Assembly (NCBI GenBank): GCA_003249275.1
Contig: QKJO01000165.1
Span: 1-10,236 of the forward strand
Direction of reading: 5' to 3'
Origin: Spirochaetaceae bacterium
GTDB lineage: Bacteria > Spirochaetota > Spirochaetia > Spirochaetales_E > Spirochaetaceae_B
DNA length: 10,236 nucleotides
Shown here: positions 1 through 7,802 of the stretch, one piece after another
How the letters are laid out: every line of letters starts with the position of its first letter
Position numbering within the stretch: the first letter of the stretch is position 1
Program-made: the position numbers and the translations under genes
Notes under the pieces: generated by a model
The model's input: only the letters and a program-made list of their open reading frames with translations
Databases searched by the model: none
Told to the model about the DNA's origin: nothing

Positions 1-1
1 T

Positions 2-940
2 TCATCCGAGGTCTTCAAGCACCTCAGAGAAGATGAGATCGAGATCCTGACCTTCGAAATCGCCCGTCTTGAAAACATCAATTCGGAAGAGAGGGATATG
101 GTTCTTCAGGAGTTCCAGGAACTCATGATGGCTTCCGACTTCATCTCTTCCGGTGGTATTGACTACGCCCGTGAACTGCTGGAGAAATCTCTGGGAAGCC
201 AGAAGGCTGTGGATATCATCAACCGTCTGACCAGTTCTCTCAAGACAAGGCCTTTTGACTTTGTACGAAGAACTGACCCCGCTCATCTGCTCAACTTTAT
301 CCAGCAGGAGCATCCACAGACCATCGCTCTGATTCTGGCCTATCTGGAGCCTTTGAAGGCATCTCAGATTCTGGGAAACCTTCCCCAGGAAAAACAGTCG
401 GATGTTGCCAAGAGAATTGCCACCATGGACAGAACGTCTCCTGAAATCCTCAGAGAGGTGGAAAGGGTTCTTGAAAAGAAACTCTCCTCCCTGTCTTCTG
501 AAGACTACACCTCCGCCGGTGGTGTCGGCAGTATCGTTGATATCCTCAACCTTGTAGACCGTACTACAGAAAAGACAATCATCGAGTCGCTGGAAGAGGA
601 AGATCCCGAACTGGCCGAAGAAATCAAGAAGAGAATGTTTGTCTTTGAAGACATCATCATGCTGGATGACAGAGCCGTACAGCGGGTTATGCGTGAGGTA
701 GATACAGCCGAGCTGGCAAAAGCGCTCAAGTCTGTTGACCCTGAAGTACAGGATAAGATTTTCAGAAATATGTCTAAAAGAGCAGCAGCCCTCCTGAAAG
801 AGGATATGGATTTTATGGGACCCACCAGAAGAAAAGACGTGGAGGAAGCCCAGCAGAAGATCGTATCGGTCATCAGAAAGCTGGAAGAGCAGGGCGAAGT
901 CGTTATTGCCAGAAGCGGAGAAGAGGATGTTCTGGTTTAA
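2..940 (+). CDS. fliG: Flagellar motor switch protein FliG (5' partial)
   Basis: FliG is the rotor protein on the cytoplasmic face of the MS ring. MotA pushes on its C-terminal domain to make torque, and it binds FliM. The reading frame is already open at base 2, and 312 residues are visible. The family is about 335-345 residues, so roughly 30 N-terminal residues lie left of the window. The middle domain carries the EHPQ motif (in QQEHPQTIALIL, bases about 301-340). The C-terminal domain has the MFVF hinge (about 634-645), then DDRAVQRVMREVD and RNMSKRAAALLKED. The charged residues used for torque in E. coli FliG have counterparts here (Lys in QDKIF, Arg in SKRAA, Glu-Asp in LKED, Arg in GPTR). 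Spirochetes often have two FliG copies; the one in this operon position corresponds to FliG2 of Borrelia. That assignment is by context. Identity as FliG is very secure. The internal ATG at base 98 is not the start, because conserved sequence continues upstream of it. Confidence 0.97.
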   Translation, partial: SSEVFKHLREDEIEILTFEIARLENINSEERDMVLQEFQELMMASDFISSGGIDYARELLEKSLGSQKAVDIINRLTSSLKTRPFDFVRRTDPAHLLNFIQQEHPQTIALILAYLEPLKASQILGNLPQEKQSDVAKRIATMDRTSPEILREVERVLEKKLSSLSSEDYTSAGGVGSIVDILNLVDRTTEKTIIESLEEEDPELAEEIKKRMFVFEDIIMLDDRAVQRVMREVDTAELAKALKSVDPEVQDKIFRNMSKRAAALLKEDMDFMGPTRRKDVEEAQQKIVSVIRKLEEQGEVVIARSGEEDVLV

Positions 941-959
941 TCCCGGGAGAGTATAAATT

Positions 960-1874
960 ATGGCCAAGAATCTGTTCAGACCTATGGAAATTGTGAATCT
1001 CACTGCCCAGAAAATCAATATTGCCCCGCCGGTTTTTTCAAGAATGGAAGAACTGGAGGAGATCAGCGATATTGATGAATACACAGGGCCTACAGCCGAT
1101 GATCTGAGGCGTGAAGCCGAAATGTTCAGGGTCAGCTGGGAAGAAGAGAAGCAGGCCATGATAACCCGGGCCGAAGAGCAGGCGAGTCAGATCCTCAAAG
1201 AGGCGGAGGAAACCGCTTTTGAAGAGGTTCGGCGCAAAACCGACCAGGCGTCACGGGAAAAAATTGAAGCCGAGAGTGAAGCGGCCAAAATCCTGGAACA
1301 GGCGCGGGCGGATGCTCAGAAAATGATAGATGATGCTCAGATGAGAGTTGCTTCCATCGAAGAGGAAGCCCGGATACGGGGAGAAGCCGCCGGAAGGGAA
1401 GAAGGTTTTCAGGAAGGGAAAAAAGAGGCTGCCCGTCTTGTCGAGCGTCTCCATATCATCATAGACAAGGCTATTGAGAAACGGGAGGATATGATCAACG
1501 AGGCGGAAACGCAGATGATCGACCTGGTTCTTCTCATCTCACGGAAAGTCATCAAGGTCATCTCCGAAAACCAGAAGAATGTGGTTGTCAACAATATTGT
1601 CCAGGCTCTCCGCAAACTGAAAAGCCGGGGTGATGTGGCTGTCCGTGTCAATCTGGCGGATCTTGATCTGGCAACCGACCACACACGCGATTTTATGAAA
1701 ATGGTTGAAAATGTTAAATCCATCACCATTCTGGAAGATACCTCGGTAGACCAGGGCGGATGTATTATCGAAACCGATTTTGGTCAGATTGATGCCAGAA
1801 TTACGAGTCAGCTGAAAGAAATCGAAGAAAAAATCATGGAACTTGTGCCCATTAAGGTGAAAGGTGAGCAGTAA
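960..1874 (+). CDS. fliH: Flagellar export ATPase regulator FliH
   Basis: FliH is the stator-like regulator of the export ATPase FliI in the flagellar type III secretion apparatus; it links FliI to the C-ring and the export gate. The product is 304 residues, longer than the Salmonella protein (235). Residues about 45-180 are a long, charged, probably coiled-coil helix. A textbook FliH glycine ladder lies at residues 137-157: Ala137, Gly141, Gly145, Gly149, Gly153 and Ala157, each four apart. The C-terminal half resembles the E subunit of V-ATPases and contains the GGCIIETDFGQIDARI stretch (266-281) typical of FliH/YscL proteins. The start at 960 has GGGAGAG at 945-951, 8 nt upstream. The gene begins 19 nt after fliG and is followed by fliI, as expected. 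The N-terminal 40 residues show no recognised motif; I do not see the paired Trp residues with which Salmonella FliH contacts FlhA/FliN. Confidence 0.93.
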   Translation: MAKNLFRPMEIVNLTAQKINIAPPVFSRMEELEEISDIDEYTGPTADDLRREAEMFRVSWEEEKQAMITRAEEQASQILKEAEETAFEEVRRKTDQASREKIEAESEAAKILEQARADAQKMIDDAQMRVASIEEEARIRGEAAGREEGFQEGKKEAARLVERLHIIIDKAIEKREDMINEAETQMIDLVLLISRKVIKVISENQKNVVVNNIVQALRKLKSRGDVAVRVNLADLDLATDHTRDFMKMVENVKSITILEDTSVDQGGCIIETDFGQIDARITSQLKEIEEKIMELVPIKVKGEQ

Positions 1875-1923
1875 AACCGGGCTTGCCTTGAAACTGTAAG
1901 GGCATGCCGCTGGGGAGGGGATC

Positions 1924-3288
1924 ATGCTGAAACGATACATAGATACAGTTCAGGAACTGGATACAATCAAATATCAGGGGCGCGTGATCCGGGTTCAGGG
2001 AAACCTGATCGAATCCAGCGGACCACAGGCCGTTATCGGAGAAGTCTGCCGTATCATCATTCCCCGCAGCGGGAAAGAACATCTTGCCGAGGTAGTCGCC
2101 CTCAAGGATCAGAGAGTCCAGCTCATGCCCTACGATGATATCCAGGAGATTGAAGCCGGATGTCCCGTTATCGCCACAGGTGAACAGCTCAGTGTTCAGG
2201 TCTCCGAGCACCTTCTGGGGCGTGTTCTGGACGGTCTGGGGCATCCCATTGACGGAAGGGGAGGAATCAAGGGTACACACAGACTTTCTGTTTTTCGCAC
2301 CCCTCCTTCCCCCCTTCACAGAAAACCGATTGAACGGCAGATTGTCACGGGTATCCGGTCCATAGACAGCATGATTCCCCTGGGAGAAGGCCAGAGGATC
2401 GGTATCTTTGCCGGTTCTGGAGTGGGGAAATCCACTCTTCTGGGCATGATCGCCCGGAATACTTCAGCGGATATAAACGTCATCGCTCTGATTGGAGAAC
2501 GGGGGCGGGAAGTCCGTGAGTTTATTGAGAATGATCTGGGGGCTGAAGGTTTGAAACGATCAGTTCTTGTTATTTCCACAGGTGATACTTCAGCTTTGAG
2601 CCGGGTCCGCGGTGCTTTTACGGCAACCACTATTGCCGAATACTTCAGAGATCAGGGAAAAAATGTCATGCTCCTGTTTGACTCTGTCACACGGCTGGCC
2701 ATGAGCCAGAGAGAGATAGGGCTGGCCGTCGGAGAGCCCCCGGCAACAAGAGGCTATACTCCCTCGGTGTTCACCCTTCTTCCAAAGCTGCTGGAGAGGA
2801 GCGGAACCTCTGACAAAGGGACCATCACCGGCGTCTATACGATTCTTGTGGAAGGGGACGATATGGAAGAACCCATTACAGATGCTGTCCGGGGAATCCT
2901 GGATGGTCATATCGTACTGACCAGAAAGCTGGCGGAAAAATATCACTATCCTGCTGTGGATGTTCTGGGTTCTGTCTCCCGTCTTGAAACTAAAATCATG
3001 CCCCTGAGAATGCGCCGCAATGCGGGACATATCCGGAAACTTCTGGCCCTGTATACCGAAAAAGAGGATCTTATCTCTGTCGGAGCTTATGCCAGAGGGT
3101 CCAATCCCCAGCTGGATGAAGCCATAGAAAAAATTGATGAAATCAATGAATTTCTTCAGCAGGAGATTGAAGAAAAGGCCGACCTGAAAATGAGCCTGAT
3201 CAGTGCGGGCAGAATCAGCGGCGATGATCTGAGTGACGAGCTCACCGACGAGGATCTGAGAGATGAAACGATTTCAATTTACACTTGA
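1924..3288 (+). CDS. fliI: Flagellum-specific export ATPase FliI
   Basis: FliI is the hexameric ATPase of the flagellar type III export apparatus, homologous to the F1 beta subunit. With FliH and FliJ it prepares hook and filament proteins for secretion. The length, 454 residues, matches the family (Salmonella 456). Walker A is GSGVGKST at residues 164-171. The catalytic glutamate is Glu192 in GERGRE. Walker B is VMLLFDSVTR at 248-257, with Asp253. Other conserved stretches are GYTPSVFTLLPKLLERSG and the AVDVLGSVSR motif near the C-terminal domain. The ATG at 1924 follows a purine-rich Shine-Dalgarno (GGGGAGGGG, 1912-1920). The gap to fliH is 49 nt. The 3' end overlaps the start of fliJ by 26 nt, so the two are probably translationally coupled. 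All key residues are intact, so it should be an active ATPase. Confidence 0.98.
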   Translation: MLKRYIDTVQELDTIKYQGRVIRVQGNLIESSGPQAVIGEVCRIIIPRSGKEHLAEVVALKDQRVQLMPYDDIQEIEAGCPVIATGEQLSVQVSEHLLGRVLDGLGHPIDGRGGIKGTHRLSVFRTPPSPLHRKPIERQIVTGIRSIDSMIPLGEGQRIGIFAGSGVGKSTLLGMIARNTSADINVIALIGERGREVREFIENDLGAEGLKRSVLVISTGDTSALSRVRGAFTATTIAEYFRDQGKNVMLLFDSVTRLAMSQREIGLAVGEPPATRGYTPSVFTLLPKLLERSGTSDKGTITGVYTILVEGDDMEEPITDAVRGILDGHIVLTRKLAEKYHYPAVDVLGSVSRLETKIMPLRMRRNAGHIRKLLALYTEKEDLISVGAYARGSNPQLDEAIEKIDEINEFLQQEIEEKADLKMSLISAGRISGDDLSDELTDEDLRDETISIYT

Positions 3289-3691
3289 AACCATACTGGA
3301 ACTCCGTCTGGAGGAGGAACAGGAAGCCGAGATGCGGCTGGGCAGGGCCATGGGTGAGTGGAACAGGATCAATGACAGGAAAATGAACCGTCAGGAAATC
3401 AGAAGCCGGTCTCTCAGGGCTGCACCCGGAGCGGATCTTGTTCAGTCGGGTCTCTATATTGCCAGACTCGATCAGGAGATAGCCCGTCTCCAGAAAGAAC
3501 TGGAAGACAGGGAAGGGGAACTGGAGCGGCTCCGTGAGGAGTACCGGATGGCCAGAGCCGGCAGAGAGGGGCTGGATAAGCTCAAGGAGAAACGGCATAA
3601 CGAGTACAAGGAGATCCGAAACAGAGTGGAAGCTCACTCTCTGGATGATCTTTTGAATAATATGAACAGATTGAAACAGGCAGGGGACTGA
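3263..3691 (+). CDS. fliJ: Flagellar export chaperone/stalk protein FliJ (FlbA)
   Basis: FliJ sits in the centre of the FliI hexamer, like the gamma subunit of F1, and connects it to FlhA; it also acts as an export chaperone escort. The product is 142 residues, close to the family length of about 147. It begins with KRFQFTLETILELR, the typical FliJ N-terminal pattern of a short amphipathic stretch feeding into a helix. Nearly all the rest is charged, heptad-like helix rich in Glu, Arg and Leu, consistent with the antiparallel two-helix coiled coil of FliJ. The start lies inside the fliI 3' end, with AGGA at 3251-3254, 8 nt upstream. The Borrelia counterpart is called FlbA. Sequence similarity in this family is low, so the call rests on the N-terminal pattern, coiled-coil character, length and the position directly after fliI. 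Confidence 0.88.
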   Translation: MKRFQFTLETILELRLEEEQEAEMRLGRAMGEWNRINDRKMNRQEIRSRSLRAAPGADLVQSGLYIARLDQEIARLQKELEDREGELERLREEYRMARAGREGLDKLKEKRHNEYKEIRNRVEAHSLDDLLNNMNRLKQAGD

Positions 3692-3692
3692 A

Positions 3693-4316
3693 ATGGCTGG
3701 CATACAAGGCGGCGCCGGAGCGGCGAAAATCTTTTTTCTCATCATACTGATTGCTGTACTCATTATCGGGGGACTGCTCTGGGTTGATTTTCTGGGACTC
3801 ATTGATGCACGGGAAACTCTCACTCCCGTACTGAAACTTGTTCGTTTGAATGTTCCAGAACCCGTGGAACAGCCCGATGACCTCTATCTGCTGGACAGGG
3901 AACGCCTGGATAAGCAGCAGGAAGCCCTTGATATCATGGAAGCCTCGCTGGTAGCCCGTGAAGAAGGGATCGTTCTGAAGGAAGCGGAGCTGGCCGAATT
4001 GGGGAGTCAGCTTGAAGAAAAACAGAAATCTATTGAGGAGAAAGAGAAATCCCTTAATGAAGCTTTGAAATCGTACGACAATAAAAGAGCAAACCTGGAA
4101 CAAAATGCCAAGTACCTGGAGGGAATGCCTCCGGAGAACGCCGTTTCCATCATGCTGGAAATGGAAGACACAGAGCTGGTTGACCTTCTGAGAACATCGG
4201 AACGGCTGGCCTCCTCGTCTGGCAAAGCGTCCCTGGTTGCCTACTGGTTGTCATTGATGCCTGCCCCAAGAGCAGCGGAAATTCAGAGCAAAATGACTTT
4301 AAAACCGGGAGATTAA
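3693..4316 (+). CDS. flbB: Flagellar collar protein FlbB (MotE-like)
   Basis: FlbB is the spirochete protein that, in Borrelia, forms the base of the periplasmic collar around the flagellar motor and is needed for collar and stator assembly and flagellar orientation. The 207-residue product has one membrane segment (residues about 12-31, FFLIILIAVLIIGGLLW and flanks) near the N-terminus, so the bulk should be periplasmic. Residues about 65-140 are a charged coiled coil. Residues 141-201 (starting YLEGMPPENAVSIML and containing LMPAPRAAEIQSKM) resemble the MotE/MgtE-N-like helical repeat, where two PP/AP turns separate paired helices. The start is 1 nt after the fliJ stop, with GGGG at 3683-3686 as a ribosome site. 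The assignment combines this domain order with the conserved slot between fliJ and fliK. The fine function in this species is inferred from Borrelia. Confidence 0.85.
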   Translation: MAGIQGGAGAAKIFFLIILIAVLIIGGLLWVDFLGLIDARETLTPVLKLVRLNVPEPVEQPDDLYLLDRERLDKQQEALDIMEASLVAREEGIVLKEAELAELGSQLEEKQKSIEEKEKSLNEALKSYDNKRANLEQNAKYLEGMPPENAVSIMLEMEDTELVDLLRTSERLASSSGKASLVAYWLSLMPAPRAAEIQSKMTLKPGD

Positions 4317-4332
4317 ATATTCTGGAGGTGCC

Positions 4333-5628
4333 ATGGTTCAGTTGTCTGCTCCCTCACCGGATCTCATTCCGGTACAAAACGGGAAATCATCTGAGAAGGC
4401 TCCCGGCCTGACAAAAAACAGCGATGGTTTTAAAACAGCTCTCCGCAAAGAAAAGGAGAGCCGTGAGTCATCCGCTTCCACAGAGACGACCGGTAAGAAA
4501 GGTTCTCCCGCTTCCGTGCCCTCTGATTCCAAAAATGAGAATGTTCAGAAGAAAACAGCTCTCAGAAGCCATGATCAGACTGATGCCGCTCTGGATGTCA
4601 AACTGGCTCTTTTTATCAAAAAAGGCGTTATTGAAAGCAGCAGGGATGGCTCATCCAGTCTCAAAGCCGTACAAAAAAGTACTTTCCTGAAAGACCATGA
4701 TAAAAACGCAAAGATTCGGATTCTATCAGCTGAGGAAATGAAAAAATTCCCCGACAGTCCAGTAGAGAATCTGCTTCTTCAGACGGAGAAAGACCTTTCA
4801 GCGGATAAAACAGCTGTGAAAATGGAGGCAGCGGCGCAAACCGAAGTCAAAGACCAGCCTGTCCTTCAGAAAGAAGCCGTTATTATGAATTCCTCTGTCA
4901 CGGCAGAAGTAAAACTCAATGGGACAAATCTTAACAGTAAAGGAACATCTCTCCTGAAGGATAAAAAGAAATCTGCGGAAAGCGATGTCAAAATCACTGT
5001 TGAAGACCGGAGAACCGTCCAGATCAGGGATAAATCTCTGCTGCATATGAAAGAGATCGAAACGGGCGAACCCCCAAACAGAGTCACCCTTGAAATGGTT
5101 CCTTCTGATGACATGTCAGGAATGCTGACACGGGGGGAGCAGGGAGATGCGACTGGTAAGAATTTTGTCCTCCAGACCGCCGAAGAACAGAAAGGAGCGG
5201 CTCTTCTGGATCGTCAGCTTCAGGACAAGGGGACACAGGAACTCACCAAAAATATCCGTTTCGTCCTCAAGGATCACAATGAAGGAGAAATCAAGCTGAT
5301 CCTCAAGCCTGAATCACTGGGAAAAGTACGGATTAACCTGAATCTGAATGAAAATCATATAGTCGGGAAAATAATTGTCGAAAATAATAGTGTACGCCAG
5401 GCTTTTCTGAACAATATGGCCGATCTGACAAAAGCTCTGGAAGACAGCGGATTCAGTTCCGCGTCCCTGGATGTATCCGTTGGAGGAGAGCAGGCACAGG
5501 GACGTCAGCAGTATCAGGACGATAGACCCGTCTATTTCAATGATGCTTCATTAAGTTCCCTGGATGAGCAGATCCCGGTGGTGTATGAGCAGGGCGGAGC
5601 CCTTGGTCAGATCAATATGATGGCTTAG
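4333..5628 (+). CDS. fliK: Flagellar hook-length control protein FliK (FlbC)
   Basis: FliK is a secreted molecular ruler. It measures the hook while passing through the export channel, then switches FlhB from hook to filament substrates. The product is 431 residues. Residues 1 to about 300 are low-complexity, rich in Lys, Ser, Glu and Thr, with no hydrophobic core, as expected for the disordered ruler part. Residues about 303-385 form the conserved C-terminal Flg_hook domain that contacts FlhB, with the signature LKPESLGKVRI (324-334, Pro326, Leu329, Gly330) followed by VRQAFLNNMADLTKALEDSGF. The start has a strong ribosome site, GGAGG at 4324-4328. It begins 16 nt after flbB. The family is poorly conserved outside the C-terminal domain, so the N-terminal part is identified only by composition and context. 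The Borrelia equivalent has been called FlbC. Confidence 0.92.
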   Translation: MVQLSAPSPDLIPVQNGKSSEKAPGLTKNSDGFKTALRKEKESRESSASTETTGKKGSPASVPSDSKNENVQKKTALRSHDQTDAALDVKLALFIKKGVIESSRDGSSSLKAVQKSTFLKDHDKNAKIRILSAEEMKKFPDSPVENLLLQTEKDLSADKTAVKMEAAAQTEVKDQPVLQKEAVIMNSSVTAEVKLNGTNLNSKGTSLLKDKKKSAESDVKITVEDRRTVQIRDKSLLHMKEIETGEPPNRVTLEMVPSDDMSGMLTRGEQGDATGKNFVLQTAEEQKGAALLDRQLQDKGTQELTKNIRFVLKDHNEGEIKLILKPESLGKVRINLNLNENHIVGKIIVENNSVRQAFLNNMADLTKALEDSGFSSASLDVSVGGEQAQGRQQYQDDRPVYFNDASLSSLDEQIPVVYEQGGALGQINMMA

Positions 5629-5688
5629 GAGCTTTTGACAGAATGAATGGTTTAAAAGAGACAACCATAGGTTTAGGAGATAGATAAT

Positions 5689-6144
5689 ATGGATTTCAGT
5701 ACACAGATGAATGCGTCCGACAGTGCAAGGGTTTCCATGCAGGTGGACAGTTTTAACAAGGCTCTGAACGGCAGCAAGGTGAAACAGCAGGAAATGGGAA
5801 AAGATGATTTTATGAAAATCCTCATCACACAGCTGTCACATCAGGACCCGACTAAACCTATGGAAGATAAAGAGTTCATTGCCCAGATGGCACAATTTTC
5901 CAGCCTGGAACAGATGACCAATATGAATCAGCAGTTTACGGCTATGGCTGAAAAACTGAACAGTTCCCAGGCTTTCAATGTGCTGGGCAAGAGTGTAGAA
6001 CTCCAGTCCGGAGGACAGATTGTTCAGGGAACCGTAGACGCTGTGACCGGGGGAGAGTTCCCTCAGCTGCTCGTAAACGGCAGTTATTATGATTTCAGTA
6101 CATTACAGACAGTATTTAACAGCAAAGGAGAGTCCCAGTTATGA
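5689..6144 (+). CDS. flgD: Flagellar hook assembly scaffold FlgD
   Basis: FlgD caps the growing hook and helps FlgE subunits polymerise; it is discarded when the hook is complete. The product is 151 residues, much shorter than E. coli FlgD (about 231). The conserved N-terminal core is present: [20 protein letters not shown] (residues about 39-58) and [19 protein letters not shown]. After residue 95 there is a short stretch (VLGKSVELQ to FSTLQTVF) resembling the start of the C-terminal Tudor-like part, but no room for the full Tudor plus Fn3 domains. AGGAGA at 5675-5680 supports the start. The last four bases overlap flgE (ATGA), which implies coupled translation. The 60-nt gap after fliK shows no clear regulatory element. 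Confidence 0.95.
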   Translation: MDFSTQMNASDSARVSMQVDSFNKALNGSKVKQQEMGKDDFMKILITQLSHQDPTKPMEDKEFIAQMAQFSSLEQMTNMNQQFTAMAEKLNSSQAFNVLGKSVELQSGGQIVQGTVDAVTGGEFPQLLVNGSYYDFSTLQTVFNSKGESQL

Positions 6145-7529
6145 TGCGCTCACTCTATGCCGGAGTATCCGGACTTCAGAATCATCAGACAAGAATGGAT
6201 GTCATCGGTAACAACGTGTCCAACGTCAATACAATCGGTTTCAAAAAGGGCCGGGTTATCTTTCAGGATATGATATCCCAGGGGATGAGAGGAGCATCAA
6301 GACCCACTGAAGAACTGGGTGGTGTGAATCCCATGCAGGTTGGTCTGGGTATGACCGTGGCCACCATTGATACGATCCATACTCAGGGATCTCTTCAGTC
6401 TACCGGCAACAGTACCGACCTGGCTATTCAGGGAAACGGATTTTTCATCCTCAGTCAGGGTGACAAGGAGTTCTACTCCCGTGCAGGAGCCTTCGGTCTG
6501 GATGAAGAGGGCATGCTTGTCAATCCGGCCAATGGAATGAGGGTTCAGGGTTGGGAAGCAGAGACCGTTGACGGTTCCACCTTTATCAATACAGCCAGCG
6601 ATACAAAGGATCTTTTTATTCCTGTGGGAAGCAAAGACCCTGCCAGTGCCACTTCTGAAGTGGAACTGGCCTGTAATCTGGACAAGAGAACTCCCGAGAT
6701 CCTTCCCGGTGCCGGTCCCGGTGACGTCAGGCAGGGAACCTGGACCATCGACAAGGATATCTACGACTCCTTTGGTAATGTTCACAAGATGACTATCAGT
6801 TTTACAAAAACACCCGGTGTGAACAATCAGTGGAATGTCGCCGTGAATGTGGATGAGGGAGGAGAGACTCCTACCAATACAACCCTGGATATCGGTGCTG
6901 CCAATAACGCTGATGGAAACTTCACAATGGAGTTTGACAATCTCGGTGCCCTGACTGCCGCTTTTGATGCTCAGGGAGACCGTATTGAGAACGGTAATCT
7001 CCTGATCCCTGTCTCCTTTGACGTTTTAAACTCCACCCCCGGAGCGGACGGCGCCCCCTTGAGACAGACTTTCAACCTGAATCTGGGAGAAGTGGGAAGC
7101 TATACCAATACAGTGACCCAGTTTGCCGAAACCTCTTCTACCAAGGCTTTCCGTCAGAACGGTTATTCCATGGGTTATCTTGAAACTTTCCAGATTGACT
7201 CCAAGGGAGTGATCACAGGTGTCTATTCCAACGGTACGAACAGATCCCTCGGACAGGTGGCTCTGGCCAGCTTTATCAACCCGGGCGGACTGGAAAAGAA
7301 CGGTGAGAGCACCTATATGCAGACCATCAACTCCGGAGAGGCCAATATCGGACCTTCAGGAATTGCGGGAAAGGGCAAATTCGTTTCCGGAGCTCTGGAA
7401 ATGAGCAATGTGGATCTGGCCGAACAGTTTACCGATATGATTGTGACCCAGAGAGGTTTTCAGGCCAACAGCAAGTCCATTACAACCAGCGACACCATGC
7501 TGCAGGAACTTCTGCAGCTCAAGAGATAA
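6141..7529 (+). CDS. flgE: Flagellar hook protein FlgE
   Basis: FlgE polymerises into the hook, the universal joint between motor and filament. The product is 462 residues, essentially the length of T. denticola FlgE. The N-terminal rod/hook signature is clear ([20 protein letters not shown] then [15 protein letters not shown]), followed by the [11 protein letters not shown] motif. The C-terminal helix is equally typical ([20 protein letters not shown] and [18 protein letters not shown]). In treponemes, hook subunits are covalently joined by lysinoalanine between Lys165 and Cys178. Numbering from the first ATG here, residue 165 is Lys (bases 6633-6635) and residue 178 is Cys (6672-6674), the only cysteine in the protein. 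Two adjacent ATGs could start it (6141, 6144). The first gives the 4-nt ATGA overlap with flgD, and GGAG at 6127-6130 lies closer to it. Confidence 0.98.
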   Translation: MMRSLYAGVSGLQNHQTRMDVIGNNVSNVNTIGFKKGRVIFQDMISQGMRGASRPTEELGGVNPMQVGLGMTVATIDTIHTQGSLQSTGNSTDLAIQGNGFFILSQGDKEFYSRAGAFGLDEEGMLVNPANGMRVQGWEAETVDGSTFINTASDTKDLFIPVGSKDPASATSEVELACNLDKRTPEILPGAGPGDVRQGTWTIDKDIYDSFGNVHKMTISFTKTPGVNNQWNVAVNVDEGGETPTNTTLDIGAANNADGNFTMEFDNLGALTAAFDAQGDRIENGNLLIPVSFDVLNSTPGADGAPLRQTFNLNLGEVGSYTNTVTQFAETSSTKAFRQNGYSMGYLETFQIDSKGVITGVYSNGTNRSLGQVALASFINPGGLEKNGESTYMQTINSGEANIGPSGIAGKGKFVSGALEMSNVDLAEQFTDMIVTQRGFQANSKSITTSDTMLQELLQLKR

Positions 7530-7544
7530 GGGTAAGCTGATTAA

Positions 7545-7748
7545 ATGGTAGAAGTGACTATGGTGGGGAAACTGGGAAAAGTGATTTATCTCAATCCCCA
7601 TCAGATTGAATACATCGAAGCTGATTCCAGCACCACCATCATTATGCTTTCGGGCAAACGGCTGGTGGTGCAGGAGGATTATGCGACTGTTTTTGACAGA
7701 ATTGTGGAATACCGGCGCCTGATCGGCGGTTTCAAGAACGAGGAATGA
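7545..7748 (+). CDS. flbD: FlbD family flagellar protein
   Basis: This is a small 67-residue protein of the FlbD family, found next to flgE and motA in spirochete and Gram-positive flagellar operons. Its biochemical role is not established. The sequence shows the family pattern: an opening beta strand (VEVTMVG), the LNPHQIEYIEA motif, TTIIMLSGKRLVVQED, and a C-terminal helix (TVFDRIVEYRRLIGG). There is no signal peptide or membrane segment, so it should be cytoplasmic. The start at 7545 is preferred over the in-frame ATG at 7560, because family members begin with a short M-x-x-V/L-T strand, which only the earlier start provides. The upstream ribosome site (AAGGG, 7528-7532) overlaps the flgE stop codon and is set 12 nt away, so translation may depend on coupling to flgE. 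The stop codon lies inside the 5' arm of a long hairpin. Confidence 0.9.
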   Translation: MVEVTMVGKLGKVIYLNPHQIEYIEADSSTTIIMLSGKRLVVQEDYATVFDRIVEYRRLIGGFKNEE

Positions 7749-7793
7749 CATAAACGGGGTGGATGCCGTGCATCCGGGCCCCGATTATGTCAT
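7745..7793 (+). promoter_or_regulatory. Long imperfect hairpin spanning the flbD stop codon
   Basis: This 49-nt inverted repeat can form 20 base pairs. The outer stem is 9 bp (ATGACATAA 7745-7753 with TTATGTCAT 7785-7793). An A/A mismatch follows (7754/7784), then a 5-bp GC stem (CGGGG 7755-7759 with CCCCG 7779-7783). A small internal loop (T7760 against GGG 7776-7778) leads to a 6-bp top stem (GGATGC 7761-7766 with GCATCC 7770-7775) and a 3-nt loop (CGT). The flbD TGA (7746-7748) is in the 5' arm. No T-run follows, so it does not look like an intrinsic terminator. A role in mRNA stability, processing or flbD/motA expression balance is inference. Confidence 0.75.
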
Positions 7794-7802
7794 AAGCGTC
7801 AG

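Noticed and set aside
2..1159. 385-codon open frame on the minus strand across fliG and the start of fliH
   Set aside because: It lies opposite a clearly conserved fliG, its translation has no recognisable domain, and it runs through the fliG-fliH junction. It is a by-product of codon bias on the + strand.
1875..1923. Hairpin in the fliH-fliI gap (TTGCCTT against AAGGGCA)
   Set aside because: Only 6-7 pairs with a bulge can form; too weak to separate from chance.
5635..5640. Perfect TTGACA (-35-like) between fliK and flgD
   Set aside because: No acceptable -10 box lies 16-18 nt downstream (the 17-nt position reads GAGACA). A six-base match alone is likely chance in a co-transcribed gap.
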